Source: Elioraea sp. (GTDB lineage: Bacteria > Pseudomonadota > Alphaproteobacteria > Acetobacterales > Acetobacteraceae). From it: a stretch of 64,000 nt of DNA. Both the position numbers and the translations under genes were made by a program. Location of the stretch: positions 97,001-161,000 of the forward strand of contig NZ_JALHPR010000006.1 of assembly GCF_022842375.1 (NCBI RefSeq). The letters are read 5' to 3'. A model generated the notes under the pieces. It did not search any database and was not told the origin of the DNA. It saw only the letters and a program-made list of their open reading frames with translations. Shown piece after piece: positions 8,846 through 17,890 of this stretch; position 1 is the first letter of the stretch, and the number at the start of each line of letters is the position of its first letter.

Positions 8846-10669
8846 TCACTCCACCGTCACGCTCTTGGCGAGATTGCGGGGCTGGTCCACGTCCGTGCCC
8901 TTCAACACCGCAACATGGTAGGCGAGCAATTGCGCCGGAATTGCGTACAGGATCGGTGCGACGAAAGGATGAACGGATGGCAGGGCGATGGTATGCGCGC
9001 AGAGCGGGGCCAGCCGCGCGCAGCCAGCCTGGTCGGAGATGAGGATCACCCGTCCACCGCGCGCATGCACCTCCTGCACGTTCGAGGCGGTCTTCTCGAA
9101 AAGCGGTCCTGAGGGGGCCATCACCACCACGGGCACGGCCTCGTCGATCAGCGCGATGGGGCCGTGCTTCATCTCGCCCGCCGGATAACCTTCGGCGTGG
9201 ATGTAGCTGATCTCCTTCAGCTTCAGCGCCCCTTCCATGGCGATGGTCCAGGCCGTGCCGCGGCCGAGATAGAGGACGTCGCGCGCCTCGGCCACCTCCT
9301 CGGCGACACCGCGGACGATGTTGTCGGCCTCCAGCACCTCGGCCGCCATCGCGGGCACCTCGATCAGCGCCGAGGTCAACTCCGCCTCCCGCCCGGCGGA
9401 CAGGGTGCCGCGGGCGCGGCCTGCGGCGATCACGAGGCAGGCGAGTGCCGCCAGCTGCGTCGTGAACGCCTTGGTCGAGGCAACCCCGATCTCGGGCCCG
9501 GCCAGCGTGTGCAGCACGCCGTGGCTCTCGCGCTCCATCGCACTCTCGCGGGAATTCACCACCGCGAGGATCCGCTGGTCCTGCGTCTTGGCCCAGCGCA
9601 GTGCCGAGAGCGTGTCGATCGTCTCGCCGGACTGGCTGATGAACAGCGCCAGCGCGCCAGGGTCGAGCACCGGCTCGCGGTAGCGGAACTCCGAGGCGAC
9701 CTCCGATACGGCCGGCATGCGGGCAATCTGCTCGAACCAGTCGCGCGCCACCTGCCCGGCATAGAGCGAGGTGCCGCAGGCAACGATCGACACGCGCGGG
9801 ATGGCGGCAAGGTCGATGCCAAGGTCGGGCAGCGTCACCGCCCGCGTGGTGGGGTCGATGTAGCTTTTCAGCGTATCGCCGATCACGGCAGGCTGTTCAT
9901 GGATCTCCTTCTCCATGAAGTGGCGGTAGTTGCCCTTGCCCACCATCGCGCCCGACACCGAGGTGCGGCGGATCTCGCGTTCGACCGGCTTGTCGTCGGC
10001 GTCGAACACCTCGGCCCCCGCGCCGGTGACGACGGCCCAGTCGCCCTCCTCGAGGTAGGCGATGCGCTCGGTCAGCGGTGCCAGCGCCAGCGCGTCAGAG
10101 CCGACATACATCTCGCCATCGCCATAGCCGATCGCCAGCGGCGAGCCGCGGCGCGCGGCCATGATCATGTCGTGGCGGCCGGCGACGAGGACGGCGAGGG
10201 CGAAGGCGCCGTGGATGCGCTTGAGCGTCGCTGCCATCGCGGCCTCGGGCGAGGCGCCGGCGGCAAGGTCACGGTCGAGCAGGCGGGCGACGGTCTCGGT
10301 GTCGGTCTCGCTCTCGAACTCCGCCCCCCCGGCGATCAGCTCGGCCTTCAGGTCGGCGTGGTTCTCGATGATGCCGTTGTGCACCACCGCGACATGGCGG
10401 GTCGCGATCGGGTGCGCGTTCACCTCCGACGGCCGCCCATGCGTGGCCCAGCGGGTGTGGCCGATGCCGGTGGTGCCTGGCAGGGGGCGCTGGTCGATCA
10501 GCGCGCAAAGGCGGGCGATCTTGCCCTCGGCCCTGCGGCGCTCGATGTGGCCATTCACCAGCGTGGCGATGCCAGCGCTGTCATAGCCGCGATACTCGAG
10601 GCGCTTCAGCGCATCGAGCAGAAGCGGTGCCGCGACCCCACGCCCGACGATCCCGACAATGCCGCACAT
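8846..10669 (-). CDS. glmS: Glutamine--fructose-6-phosphate aminotransferase (isomerizing)
   Basis: 607 aa starting MCGIVGIVG at 10669, which puts Cys2 as the N-terminal nucleophile after methionine removal; the open frame upstream to 10753 is not coding. It makes glucosamine-6-phosphate for cell wall synthesis. The glutaminase domain shows GHTRWATHG and HNGIIENH; two SIS sugar-isomerase domains follow, with CGTSLYAG and SQSGETIDT, and the protein ends in DQPRNLAKSVTVE as in other GlmS. It is 4 bp from glmU, so the pair is translated from one message. No glmS ribozyme is seen, as expected outside Gram-positives. Confidence 0.97.
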   Translation of the reverse strand: MCGIVGIVGRGVAAPLLLDALKRLEYRGYDSAGIATLVNGHIERRRAEGKIARLCALIDQRPLPGTTGIGHTRWATHGRPSEVNAHPIATRHVAVVHNGIIENHADLKAELIAGGAEFESETDTETVARLLDRDLAAGASPEAAMAATLKRIHGAFALAVLVAGRHDMIMAARRGSPLAIGYGDGEMYVGSDALALAPLTERIAYLEEGDWAVVTGAGAEVFDADDKPVEREIRRTSVSGAMVGKGNYRHFMEKEIHEQPAVIGDTLKSYIDPTTRAVTLPDLGIDLAAIPRVSIVACGTSLYAGQVARDWFEQIARMPAVSEVASEFRYREPVLDPGALALFISQSGETIDTLSALRWAKTQDQRILAVVNSRESAMERESHGVLHTLAGPEIGVASTKAFTTQLAALACLVIAAGRARGTLSAGREAELTSALIEVPAMAAEVLEADNIVRGVAEEVAEARDVLYLGRGTAWTIAMEGALKLKEISYIHAEGYPAGEMKHGPIALIDEAVPVVVMAPSGPLFEKTASNVQEVHARGGRVILISDQAGCARLAPLCAHTIALPSVHPFVAPILYAIPAQLLAYHVAVLKGTDVDQPRNLAKSVTVE

Positions 10670-10673
10670 GCAA

Positions 10674-12014
10674 TCAGCCCTCCTTGCGCGCTTTCGCGGC
10701 AGCGCGGAAGCGCGCCGCGTGCCCAGGCTTTTCAGTCTGACGCGCGCGGGCAAGCGCCAGTGCGTCAGCCGTCACATCCTCGGTGATCGTGCTGCCAGCC
10801 GCCACGATCGCTCCCTCGCCCACCGTGACGGGAGCGACGAGGGCCGTGTTGGAGCCGATGAAGGCGCTGGCACCGATCACCGTGCGGTGCTTGCCGACGC
10901 CATCGTAGTTGCAGGTGATCGTTCCGGCACCGATATTCGCGCCCCGCCCGATCGTCGCATCACCCAGGTAGGAGAGATGGTTGGCCTTCGCCCCCGGGCC
11001 AAGCGTGGTGTTCTTGAGCTCGACGAAATTGCCGACATGCGCGCCGGCGCCGACATCCGCCCCCGGCCTGAGCCGCGCATAGGGCCCGACCGTCGCCCCC
11101 TCGCCCACCTGCGCGCCCTCGAGGTGACTGAAACTGAGGACCGTGGCCCCGGAGGCAACGCGCACGCCAGGGCCGAACACGACATGGGGGTGGATGGTGA
11201 CATCGGTGCCGAGCACCGTGTCGGCGGCGAGGAAAACCGTCTCGGGTGCGACGAGTGTCGCCCCGCCCGCCATCGCCGCCGCCCGCAACCGCCGCTGCAA
11301 CGCCGCTTCGGCGGCGGCGAGCTCGGCGCGCGAGTTGATGCCGAGCACCTCGTCGGCCGGCGCCTCGGCGACCGCGACCGTCAGGCCATCGGCACGGGCC
11401 AGGGCCACGATATCGGTGAGGTAGTACTCGCCCTTGGCGTTGGCATTGCCCACGGCCTTCAGCCAGCGGCGCATGTCGGCGGCCGGCGCGCAGAAGAGGC
11501 CCGCGTTGCAGAGGCCGATCGCGCGTTCGGCGGCCGTCGCGTCGTTGAACTCGATGATCCGGTCGACCGACCCGTCCGGGCCGAGCACCACGCGGCCATA
11601 CTGCGCCGGATCGGATGGCGTGAAGCCGAGCAGCGCCAGCCCCGCCCCAGCCTCGGCCCGGCGCCTGACCATGGCGGCGAGCGTGGCGGCCGAGACCAGC
11701 GGCACGTCACCGTAGAGGATGATCGCCTCGCCGCCGGTGGCGGCCAGCGCCTCGTCGGCCATCAGCGCGGCATGGGCGGTGCCGAGCCGGTCAGCCTGCA
11801 CCACCACGGCATGGGGTGCGGCGACCTCGCGCATCGGCGCGAAGGACGGCTCCGGCCCCGCGACGACGACGATTCGCGAGAACCCCGCTGCCTCGCAGGC
11901 ATCAAGCAGGAGGCGCACCATCGGCCGGCCGCCAAGCCGGTGCAACGGCTTCGGCACGGCACTCCTGAGCCGTGTGCCAAGCCCTGCGGCAAGGATGATG
12001 GCGAGCTGATCCAT
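10674..12014 (-). CDS. glmU: Bifunctional GlmU: glucosamine-1-P acetyltransferase / UDP-GlcNAc pyrophosphorylase
   Basis: 446 aa from the ATG at 12014 (MDQLAIILAAGLGTRL); a GTG 27 bp further upstream is also in frame but gives a nonfamily extension. The N-terminal half is the nucleotidyltransferase with LAAGLGTRL...PKPLH and ILYGDVPL; the C-terminal half is a left-handed beta helix of hexapeptide repeats (for example ATVGPYARLRPGADVGAGAHVGN), with the acetyltransferase NYDG/GSNT region near the end. It follows glmU-glmS order, giving the second and third steps of UDP-GlcNAc formation next to the first. Confidence 0.96.
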   Translation of the reverse strand: MDQLAIILAAGLGTRLRSAVPKPLHRLGGRPMVRLLLDACEAAGFSRIVVVAGPEPSFAPMREVAAPHAVVVQADRLGTAHAALMADEALAATGGEAIILYGDVPLVSAATLAAMVRRRAEAGAGLALLGFTPSDPAQYGRVVLGPDGSVDRIIEFNDATAAERAIGLCNAGLFCAPAADMRRWLKAVGNANAKGEYYLTDIVALARADGLTVAVAEAPADEVLGINSRAELAAAEAALQRRLRAAAMAGGATLVAPETVFLAADTVLGTDVTIHPHVVFGPGVRVASGATVLSFSHLEGAQVGEGATVGPYARLRPGADVGAGAHVGNFVELKNTTLGPGAKANHLSYLGDATIGRGANIGAGTITCNYDGVGKHRTVIGASAFIGSNTALVAPVTVGEGAIVAAGSTITEDVTADALALARARQTEKPGHAARFRAAAKARKEG

Positions 12015-12132
12015 CGGTTGTGCGCGTTCCTGCACTTGCACGGGGCACGGTTCTGCCCGGCACGGGCCCCCCTGTCAAAGCAGGGCCCCGTCACGCATTG
12101 TGTCGCCGAGCAACATGGATAAAGGTTCAAGA

Positions 12133-12813
12133 ATGCGACGAGCTGTCTGCCTCGACCTCGATGGAACGCTGATCGACAGCGCACCCGACATCGCCGCCGC
12201 GTTGAACCGCCGGCTTGCGGCCTCCGGCCTCGGCCCGCTCAGCCTGGCCGCGATCACCCGGATGATCGGCGATGGCGCGAAGGTGTTGCTGACGCGCGGC
12301 TTCGCCGCCGCCGGGCGCCCGATCAGCGGGCCTGCGCTCGATGACGAGGCCGCCGCCTACATCGCCGACTATGAGCGGAACGCGCTGATCGAGACACGCC
12401 CCTACCCCGGCGTGCCGGAGACGCTCGCGGCACTGGCCGATGCCGGGCATGCGCTGGCCGTCGTCACCAACAAGCCGGCGGAGGCGACGCGGATCGTGCT
12501 CGACGCGCTGGGGCTTGCCGGGATGTTCGCAACCGTCGCGGGCGGCGACAGCTTCCCCGTGCGCAAGCCCGACCCTGGCCACCTGCTCGGCGCTCTCGCT
12601 GCCCTCGACATCCCGTCCAGCCGGGCCGTCATGGTGGGCGATCACCGCAACGACCTGCTGGCCGCGCGCGGGGCGGGGATCGCCTCCGTCTACGCCGCCT
12701 TCGGCTATGGCGAGGAAGACCACGCGGCGCTCGGCGCGATCGCGGCCATCGACCGGTTCGCCGACCTGCCGGGCGTGCTCACAACCCTGTTCGCCGCCCC
12801 CGTGCGGGCTTGA
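12133..12813 (+). CDS. gph: HAD-family phosphoglycolate phosphatase
   Basis: 226 aa from the ATG at 12133, which has AAAGG with 7-bp spacing; in-frame starts at 12100 (GTG) and 12115 (ATG) are less supported. Haloacid-dehalogenase motifs: Asp8 and Asp10 in CLDLDGTLIDSAPDI, VVTNKP (motif II), the lysine in VRKPDPGHLL and VGDHRNDLLAARGAG (motif IV). The cap insertion after motif I and the TRPYPGVPETL segment match Gph, which removes phosphate from 2-phosphoglycolate. It is divergent from glmU and followed 54 bp later by moaE. Confidence 0.86.
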   Translation: MRRAVCLDLDGTLIDSAPDIAAALNRRLAASGLGPLSLAAITRMIGDGAKVLLTRGFAAAGRPISGPALDDEAAAYIADYERNALIETRPYPGVPETLAALADAGHALAVVTNKPAEATRIVLDALGLAGMFATVAGGDSFPVRKPDPGHLLGALAALDIPSSRAVMVGDHRNDLLAARGAGIASVYAAFGYGEEDHAALGAIAAIDRFADLPGVLTTLFAAPVRA

Positions 12814-12866
12814 GCGGCGGCGGAGGAGGCCGCATCTCTGGCCTGACGGAACCGGGGAGGAGTGGG

Positions 12867-13319
12867 ATGACGCCCACCGTGCGCGTCCAGGAGGAGCGCT
12901 TCGACATCGCGGCAGAGACAGCGGCACTCAGCGCCGGCCGCCACGATGTCGGCGGCGTCGCGAGCTTCATCGGCATCGCGCGCAGCGATGACGGCCTCTC
13001 CCGCATGGTGCTCGAGCACTACCCCGGCATGACCGAGCGTGCGATCGGCCGGATCGCCGCGGAGGCCGCGGAACGCTGGCCGCTCACGGGCGTGACGGTG
13101 ATCCACCGCGTCGGCCCTCTCGTGCCCGGGGAGCCGATCGTGCTCGTGCTCGCCGCATCGCGCCACCGCACCGCCGCGCTCGAGGCGTGTGCCTTCCTGA
13201 TCGACTGGCTGAAAACCAAGGCACCGTTCTGGAAGCGCGAGGAGTTCGCCACGGGCGAGAGCCGCTGGGTCGAGGCGCGGGAGAGCGACGAGGCAGCCGC
13301 GGCGCGCTGGGGGCGCTGA
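12867..13319 (+). CDS. moaE: Molybdopterin synthase catalytic subunit
   Basis: 150 aa from the ATG at 12867, preceded by GGGGAGGAG. MoaE converts precursor Z into molybdopterin using sulfur from MoaD. Seen: the opening VRVQEERFDIAAE, the GGVASFIGIARSDD loop, LEHYPGMTERAI, the substrate-binding HRVGPLVPGE and the catalytic lysine region WLKTKAPFWKRE. No moaD is next to it. Molybdenum enzymes elsewhere in the window (MsrP) would need this cofactor. Its TGA overlaps the ATG of the next gene. Confidence 0.92.
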   Translation: MTPTVRVQEERFDIAAETAALSAGRHDVGGVASFIGIARSDDGLSRMVLEHYPGMTERAIGRIAAEAAERWPLTGVTVIHRVGPLVPGEPIVLVLAASRHRTAALEACAFLIDWLKTKAPFWKREEFATGESRWVEARESDEAAAARWGR

Positions 13320-14737
13320 TGGCGTCGCGCATCCAGGCACTCGCCGCCATCGCGGCCGGCGCGGCGCTGCTGGTCTGGCCCGCGATCGTCAATGGCTACC
13401 CGATCCTGTTCAGCGACACCGGTGCCTTCCTCGCCCAGAGCCTCGTGCCGCTGATGATCTGGGACAAGCCCTGGGTCTACGGCCCGCTGCTGCACCTGTT
13501 CCACTGGCGCATCACCCTCTGGCTGCCGCTCGTCGCGCAGGGGCTGATGATGTCGCACCTCCTCTGGCTCACAGGACGGGTCGTGTGGGGGGCGCGGCCG
13601 CTGGCCCACGTGGCGCTCACGACCTTCGCGGCCGCCGTTACCACCGCACCCTTCACCATCGCGCTGCTGATGCCCGATGTGTTCACCGCCGCGGTCGTGC
13701 TCGCGCTGTTCCTGCTCGGCTTCGGGGCCGACAGGCTCGGGCGGTGGGAGATGCTCTGGGCAGGGGCGGTGGCGACGCTCGGGATCGCGGCGCACCTCTC
13801 GCACCTGCCGGTGGCTGCCGCCGTCATCGCCATGGGCATCCTGCTCCGGCGGAAGCTTCGCCCCGCGCTGCGCATGACGGCCCCGCTCGCGGCCGCGCTC
13901 CTGCTGCTGCTCGGCACCAATCTCGTGGGCCACGAGCGGCTCTCGCTGTCTCCGCACGGCTCGACGTTCCTGCTCGCGAGATTGCAGGCCGATGGGCCTG
14001 CCGCACGCACCATCGCCGCCCTTTGCCCCGATCGCGGCTGGTATCTCTGTGACTTCACCGCGTGGATGCCGATGGACAGCGATCTGTTCCTCTGGGAACG
14101 CAGCAGCCCGGTGAACCGCGACGCGGCGGGCAATGACCGGTTCCTCGGCGGCGCGCTGCTCTCGGCCGAGGCGCGGGAGATCGTGCGCGAGACGATCGCC
14201 CGCGAGCCCGCGGCGGTCGCCCGCGCGATGGTGGCGAACACGCTGCGCCAGGCGGTCACGGCCGGCGCCGGCGACGTGATCGCCCAGCCCTGGTCCGATA
14301 TCGACAACGCGACGGGAAGCAGGATCAGGGAGTTCTTCCCGGCAGCGGAAGCTGAACGCTATGCCGCCTCGCGCCAGGCTGACCGCAGCCTTCCCGGCAT
14401 CGTCTCCCCCCTCGCCTGGGTGCATGCGCCGGTTCTGGCTGGCGGCGTGCTGCTGGCGTTCTACGCTGGGTGGCGAAGCTTCCGTCGCGGCGATATCCGG
14501 AGCCTGGCACTCGTTCTGGTCGTGCTCACCGCCGCTGGCGCCAATGCCTTCGCCGCCGGGGCGCTGTCGAAGCCGCACCACCGCTACCAGGCCCGGATCG
14601 CCTGGCTCATCCCCGTCGTGGCGGTCATCGCGCTGCTTCCGGCGCCGGTGCCTGGACACGGTCACGTCCCGTTTAGCCGTCCTGCCTATCGCGGTGGCAA
14701 GGGGCAACGGCAGCGTGGAGCGGACAGCGAAGCTTGA
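13319..14737 (+). CDS. Large polytopic membrane protein, unknown function
   Basis: 472 aa starting at the ATG that overlaps the moaE stop (TGATG), so translation is probably coupled. It has around nine to ten hydrophobic segments in two groups, before residue 210 and after about 355, separated by a roughly 140-residue hydrophilic stretch containing SLSPHGSTFLLARLQADGPAA and paired cysteines (CPDRGWYLC). This layout is that of glycosyltransferase-like or O-antigen-ligase-like membrane proteins, but no diagnostic motif is recognised. Function is not assigned. Confidence 0.65.
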   Translation: MASRIQALAAIAAGAALLVWPAIVNGYPILFSDTGAFLAQSLVPLMIWDKPWVYGPLLHLFHWRITLWLPLVAQGLMMSHLLWLTGRVVWGARPLAHVALTTFAAAVTTAPFTIALLMPDVFTAAVVLALFLLGFGADRLGRWEMLWAGAVATLGIAAHLSHLPVAAAVIAMGILLRRKLRPALRMTAPLAAALLLLLGTNLVGHERLSLSPHGSTFLLARLQADGPAARTIAALCPDRGWYLCDFTAWMPMDSDLFLWERSSPVNRDAAGNDRFLGGALLSAEAREIVRETIAREPAAVARAMVANTLRQAVTAGAGDVIAQPWSDIDNATGSRIREFFPAAEAERYAASRQADRSLPGIVSPLAWVHAPVLAGGVLLAFYAGWRSFRRGDIRSLALVLVVLTAAGANAFAAGALSKPHHRYQARIAWLIPVVAVIALLPAPVPGHGHVPFSRPAYRGGKGQRQRGADSEA

Positions 14738-14795
14738 GCAGGTTATGTCGGCCCTGCAATGATACCGTACGTAGTGGCAGCGGGAGAACATCGCC

Positions 14796-15755
14796 TTGGC
14801 CGATGAGGGTGTGGCGGCAGGCGCGGATTTCTGGTGTCCCACCTGCCATGGCGGGCCGCTTGCAACGGGGGGCAGCGAACTCGTCTGCCACGCCTGCGGC
14901 CGGCGATACCCTGTCGTCAGGGGCGTGCCGATTCTCATCAACGACGAGAACAGCGTCTTCGCGATCGACGACTATCGGTCCGCCGGCGCCTATCAGGGTG
15001 TCTCCTACGGCGAGGCGTCGGACCCGCATGGCGGCCTTCGTGGCCGCTATCGGCGTGCCGTGCATCGGCTCGCGGAGTACGAGATCAGCCGCAGGACGCT
15101 GGATGTCGAGCGCGCACTGCACGACTTCTGCGCGGCGCGTGCCGAGCGGCCCCGTGTGCTGGTCATTGGCGCGGGCAACTGCCGCTACCAGGATGCGGCG
15201 GAGTTCCACTACACCGATGTCGCGTTCTCCGACGGCGTGAACGCGATCGCCGACGCCCACGACCTGCCCTTTGCCGATGGGACGTTCGACTTCGTCATCG
15301 CCATCGCCGTGCTCGAGCATGTGGCCGATCCGGCGCGCGTGGTGGGCGAGGTCTGGCGGGTGCTGAAGCCGGACGGACGCGTCTTTGCCGAGACGCCATT
15401 CCTCCAGCCCGTGCACATGGGGGCTTATGACTTCACCCGATTCACGCCGCTCGGCCACCAGCGCCTCTTCCGGCGCTTCTCGGAGATCGAGAGCGGGATC
15501 GCACGCGGCCCCGCAGCGGCGTCTGCCTGGTCGCTGAAAATGGTGCTGTCGAACCTCCACCCGTCGCGGCGGTTCCGGAGCGTGATGTCGCTCGTGGCGC
15601 TGCTCCTCAGCATTCCGATCAAGCAGCTCGACCGCATGCTGGTGCGGAACGCTGGTTCGCTTGACGGTGCGGGCGGCGTGTTCTTCTACGGCGCAAGGCA
15701 GGAGAGGACGATCCCGGACCGCGAGATCATCACGCTCTATCGCGGCGGTTTTTGA
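14796..15755 (+). CDS. Class I SAM-dependent methyltransferase with N-terminal zinc ribbon
   Basis: 319 aa with a TTG start at 14796 supported by GGGAGA about 8 bp upstream. Residues 10-50 form a Trm112/zinc-ribbon-like module (Cys14, Cys17, Cys31, Cys34) followed by YPVVRGVPILIND. The methyltransferase core begins near residue 110: RVLVIGAGN (SAM motif I), DAHDLPFADGTFDFVI and VLEHVADPARVVGEVWRVLKPDG. The target is unknown; similar two-part proteins occur in surface polysaccharide loci. It is 58 bp after the polytopic membrane protein gene and may belong to the same operon. Confidence 0.82.
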   Translation: MADEGVAAGADFWCPTCHGGPLATGGSELVCHACGRRYPVVRGVPILINDENSVFAIDDYRSAGAYQGVSYGEASDPHGGLRGRYRRAVHRLAEYEISRRTLDVERALHDFCAARAERPRVLVIGAGNCRYQDAAEFHYTDVAFSDGVNAIADAHDLPFADGTFDFVIAIAVLEHVADPARVVGEVWRVLKPDGRVFAETPFLQPVHMGAYDFTRFTPLGHQRLFRRFSEIESGIARGPAAASAWSLKMVLSNLHPSRRFRSVMSLVALLLSIPIKQLDRMLVRNAGSLDGAGGVFFYGARQERTIPDREIITLYRGGF

Positions 15756-15790
15756 TCGCGCGCGACCGGCGCCCCCGTGACACCGCCAAG

Positions 15791-16654
15791 TCAGCGGCGC
15801 TCGGTCTGCCGCGCCGGCAGGGCGAGCACGCCCGGGGCGGCACGTGTCATGTGAAGGTAGACGGTACCCCAGTTGCTGTCGGCCTCGATCCGCACGGGGA
15901 TGATCGGCAGGCCGGCGCCTGGGCTTGCGAACCACGCCGTGCCGCCGCGGGGCTTGGAGGCCTCCGCGCGGTCAGCCTCCTTCCAGAACCCCGCCACCTG
16001 GCGGCCCTCGAACCGGCAGCGCAGCGCGGGGCCCGAGAAGCCGCTCCAGCGATTGGCCGCGAGCATCTCGTTCCCGTCGGTCACGGCGGTGAAGTCGCTG
16101 CGCCGGCGGCCGTCGAACACCTGGGCGCTGCCATCGCAACGCCCCGTGGCAGCAGCCTGGCGCACCAGGGCGGCCAGGGCGGTCAGCGTATCCACCGTGC
16201 CGCGCTGCAACTCCGTCGGCACCGGCTCCCGCTCATCCTGGTTGGCGGGCAGAAGCGCCAGGACCTCGGGCTGCCCACCCGTCCAGCTCATCGAGACGCG
16301 GCGCGGCGTGTCGCGCCAGCGCCCTTCCATCGAGAAGCGCTGCGGGGCCAGCGCCAGCGGCGTCGCTGCCGGCTGCACGCGGCCTTCCACTACCGTGGTG
16401 GTCTCGCCGCGCACGAAGGTGGAAAGCAGGCCGGCGGTGCGCATGGTCGAGGCGACGCGATAGGCCTCGGGGCCGAGCTCGATCGAGGCATCGAGCGTCA
16501 TCATCGTGAAGCCCGACCAGTAGGCGGTGTAGCTCGCCTGCACCGGACCTGACATCACGGCGCCGGCGGGACTGGCGAGCGGCGTGTTCGCCCGCCCCTC
16601 ACCCGCCAGCGGCAAAGCGATCAACGAGAGGGAGACGAGGAGGATGCTGCGCAT
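15791..16654 (-). CDS. DUF3108 domain protein, exported
   Basis: 287 aa from the ATG at 16654, chosen because it begins a signal peptide (RSILLVSLSLIALPLAGEGRA); the open frame upstream lacks one. After cleavage the protein shows the DUF3108 pattern: a YTAYWSGFTMMTLDASIEL strand, RVASTMRTAGLLSTFVRGE, and the later FDGRRRSDF segment. Members are periplasmic beta-rich proteins of unknown role. It is convergent with the methyltransferase gene and divergent from the PEP-CTERM gene across about 200 bp. Confidence 0.78.
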   Translation of the reverse strand: MRSILLVSLSLIALPLAGEGRANTPLASPAGAVMSGPVQASYTAYWSGFTMMTLDASIELGPEAYRVASTMRTAGLLSTFVRGETTTVVEGRVQPAATPLALAPQRFSMEGRWRDTPRRVSMSWTGGQPEVLALLPANQDEREPVPTELQRGTVDTLTALAALVRQAAATGRCDGSAQVFDGRRRSDFTAVTDGNEMLAANRWSGFSGPALRCRFEGRQVAGFWKEADRAEASKPRGGTAWFASPGAGLPIIPVRIEADSNWGTVYLHMTRAAPGVLALPARQTERR

Positions 16655-16852
16655 GCGTTTCGATATGCAATGGCGGCATGCCGGCGCAAGGGCATTCGGG
16701 CCGGGACTGCCGGATTGGGGAAGCACCACGCGGATGTGACATCCGCAACACCGCACGCGAAATGCGCGTGATGCGTGTTGTTTCGTGGTTGCGACGCGGT
16801 ACAGTTGTGGGCAACCATCACAACTCACGACATTGTGTGCAGGGTAACCGTG

Positions 16853-17788
16853 ATGGAGTTCCGTTCGTTGAGACACGTCTCATCAGTCCTGCTCGCCGCC
16901 GCCTGGCTGGGCACGCCCGCCCTCGCCCCAGCCCCAGCCAGCGCGGCCGCGATCGCCGAGATCGGCCAGGCCTTCATCGGCCTCCGCCTCGGCGACGGGA
17001 TCATCGCTGGCAGCTTCGTCACCCCAGGCCCGGGCGAGATCGCCCTCTCGCTCGCCGCCGCACCGCCGACCGTCACCACCGCGACGACGGGTGACGGCGC
17101 GGTGAGCCATGCAACGGTGATCGACACACACCCTGGCCGCGCCGGTGCAGGCGTGACGGCAGCGGCGCGCGTCACCGACCAGGGCACAGCCCTGCTCGAC
17201 CTCGCCGTCACGCTGACCGCGACGCTCAGGAACGACGGCGCCCGCAGCTTCGACGCCCTGCTGGTGATGCTCGCCTTCAGCGCCGTGACGCCGACCGGCG
17301 GCCCTGTCCTCGGCGCCGCCCTGTCGGGCCTCGGCGCGCCCTTCACCACCTCGGGCCAAACCATCGCGCTGGCCTTCGACACGACGCGCGAGGCTGCCCG
17401 CGCCGCCTCGCGGCTCGGCGGCCCTCAGGCCAGCGATGCCCATGCCTGCACGACCGAGGCGGCAGGCTCGCCAGGCGGGGCGATCGTGGTCGACACACTG
17501 CCCTCGGCAGGCCGCGCCTGCGGCGTCGGCAGCGCCAACGTCTCGGAGGACTTCCTGCTGCTCGCCGATTTCGACCCGGGCGAGACGCGTGAGTTCTCCT
17601 GGAGCATCGGCATCACGGTGGAAGCCTTCACGATCGACGCGATCACGGCGGTGCCGGAGCCTGCGACGCTCGCCCTGCTCGCCGCCGGGCTGCTCGGCCT
17701 CGGCGCTGCCAGGGTCGGCGCTGCCAGGGTCGGCCCGGCCCGGGCCGGGCGGCGCCGCTGCTTGACAGCAGATACCCGCGCCTCCTAA
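16853..17788 (+). CDS. PEP-CTERM-type exported surface protein
   Basis: 311 aa from the ATG at 16853. It has an N-terminal signal peptide (to about ASAAA), a beta-rich middle without recognised domain, and a C-terminal PEP-CTERM sorting signal: AVPEPATLALLAAGLLGLGA, then a basic tail. Such proteins are cut by an exosortase and usually go to the cell surface or extracellular matrix. No exosortase is in the window. Two cysteines (HACTTEA and GRACGVG) could pair. A 15-bp duplication inside the sorting signal doubles the GAARV unit. Confidence 0.8.
   Translation: MEFRSLRHVSSVLLAAAWLGTPALAPAPASAAAIAEIGQAFIGLRLGDGIIAGSFVTPGPGEIALSLAAAPPTVTTATTGDGAVSHATVIDTHPGRAGAGVTAAARVTDQGTALLDLAVTLTATLRNDGARSFDALLVMLAFSAVTPTGGPVLGAALSGLGAPFTTSGQTIALAFDTTREAARAASRLGGPQASDAHACTTEAAGSPGGAIVVDTLPSAGRACGVGSANVSEDFLLLADFDPGETREFSWSIGITVEAFTIDAITAVPEPATLALLAAGLLGLGAARVGAARVGPARAGRRRCLTADTRAS
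17702..17731 (+). repeat. 15-bp direct tandem repeat, two copies, inside PEP-CTERM tail
   Basis: GGCGCTGCCAGGGTC is present twice head to tail. It adds five residues in frame between the hydrophobic helix and the basic tail of the sorting signal. It looks like recent slippage. Confidence 0.85.
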
Positions 17789-17805
17789 GACCCGCGGCCT
17801 TGGAT

Positions 17806-17880
17806 GGGCGCGTAGCTCAGCGGGAGAGCATCGCCTTCACACGGCGGGGGTCGTAGGTTCAATCCCTACCGCGCCCACCA
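17806..17880 (+). tRNA. tRNA-Val (anticodon CAC)
   Basis: 75-nt cloverleaf with encoded CCA: acceptor GGGCGCG/CGCGCCC, D arm GCTC/GAGC, anticodon stem TCGCC/GGCGG around loop TTCACAC (CAC at 17838-17840), and T arm GTAGG-TTCAATC-CCTAC. CAC reads GTG valine codons, common in this high-GC genome. It stands alone between the PEP-CTERM gene and cysK. Confidence 0.96.
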
Positions 17881-17890
17881 TCCAACACCC

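Noticed and set aside
8797-10669. glmS ribozyme or riboswitch upstream of glmS
   Set aside because: glmS starts 4 bp after glmU stops; there is no leader to hold one.
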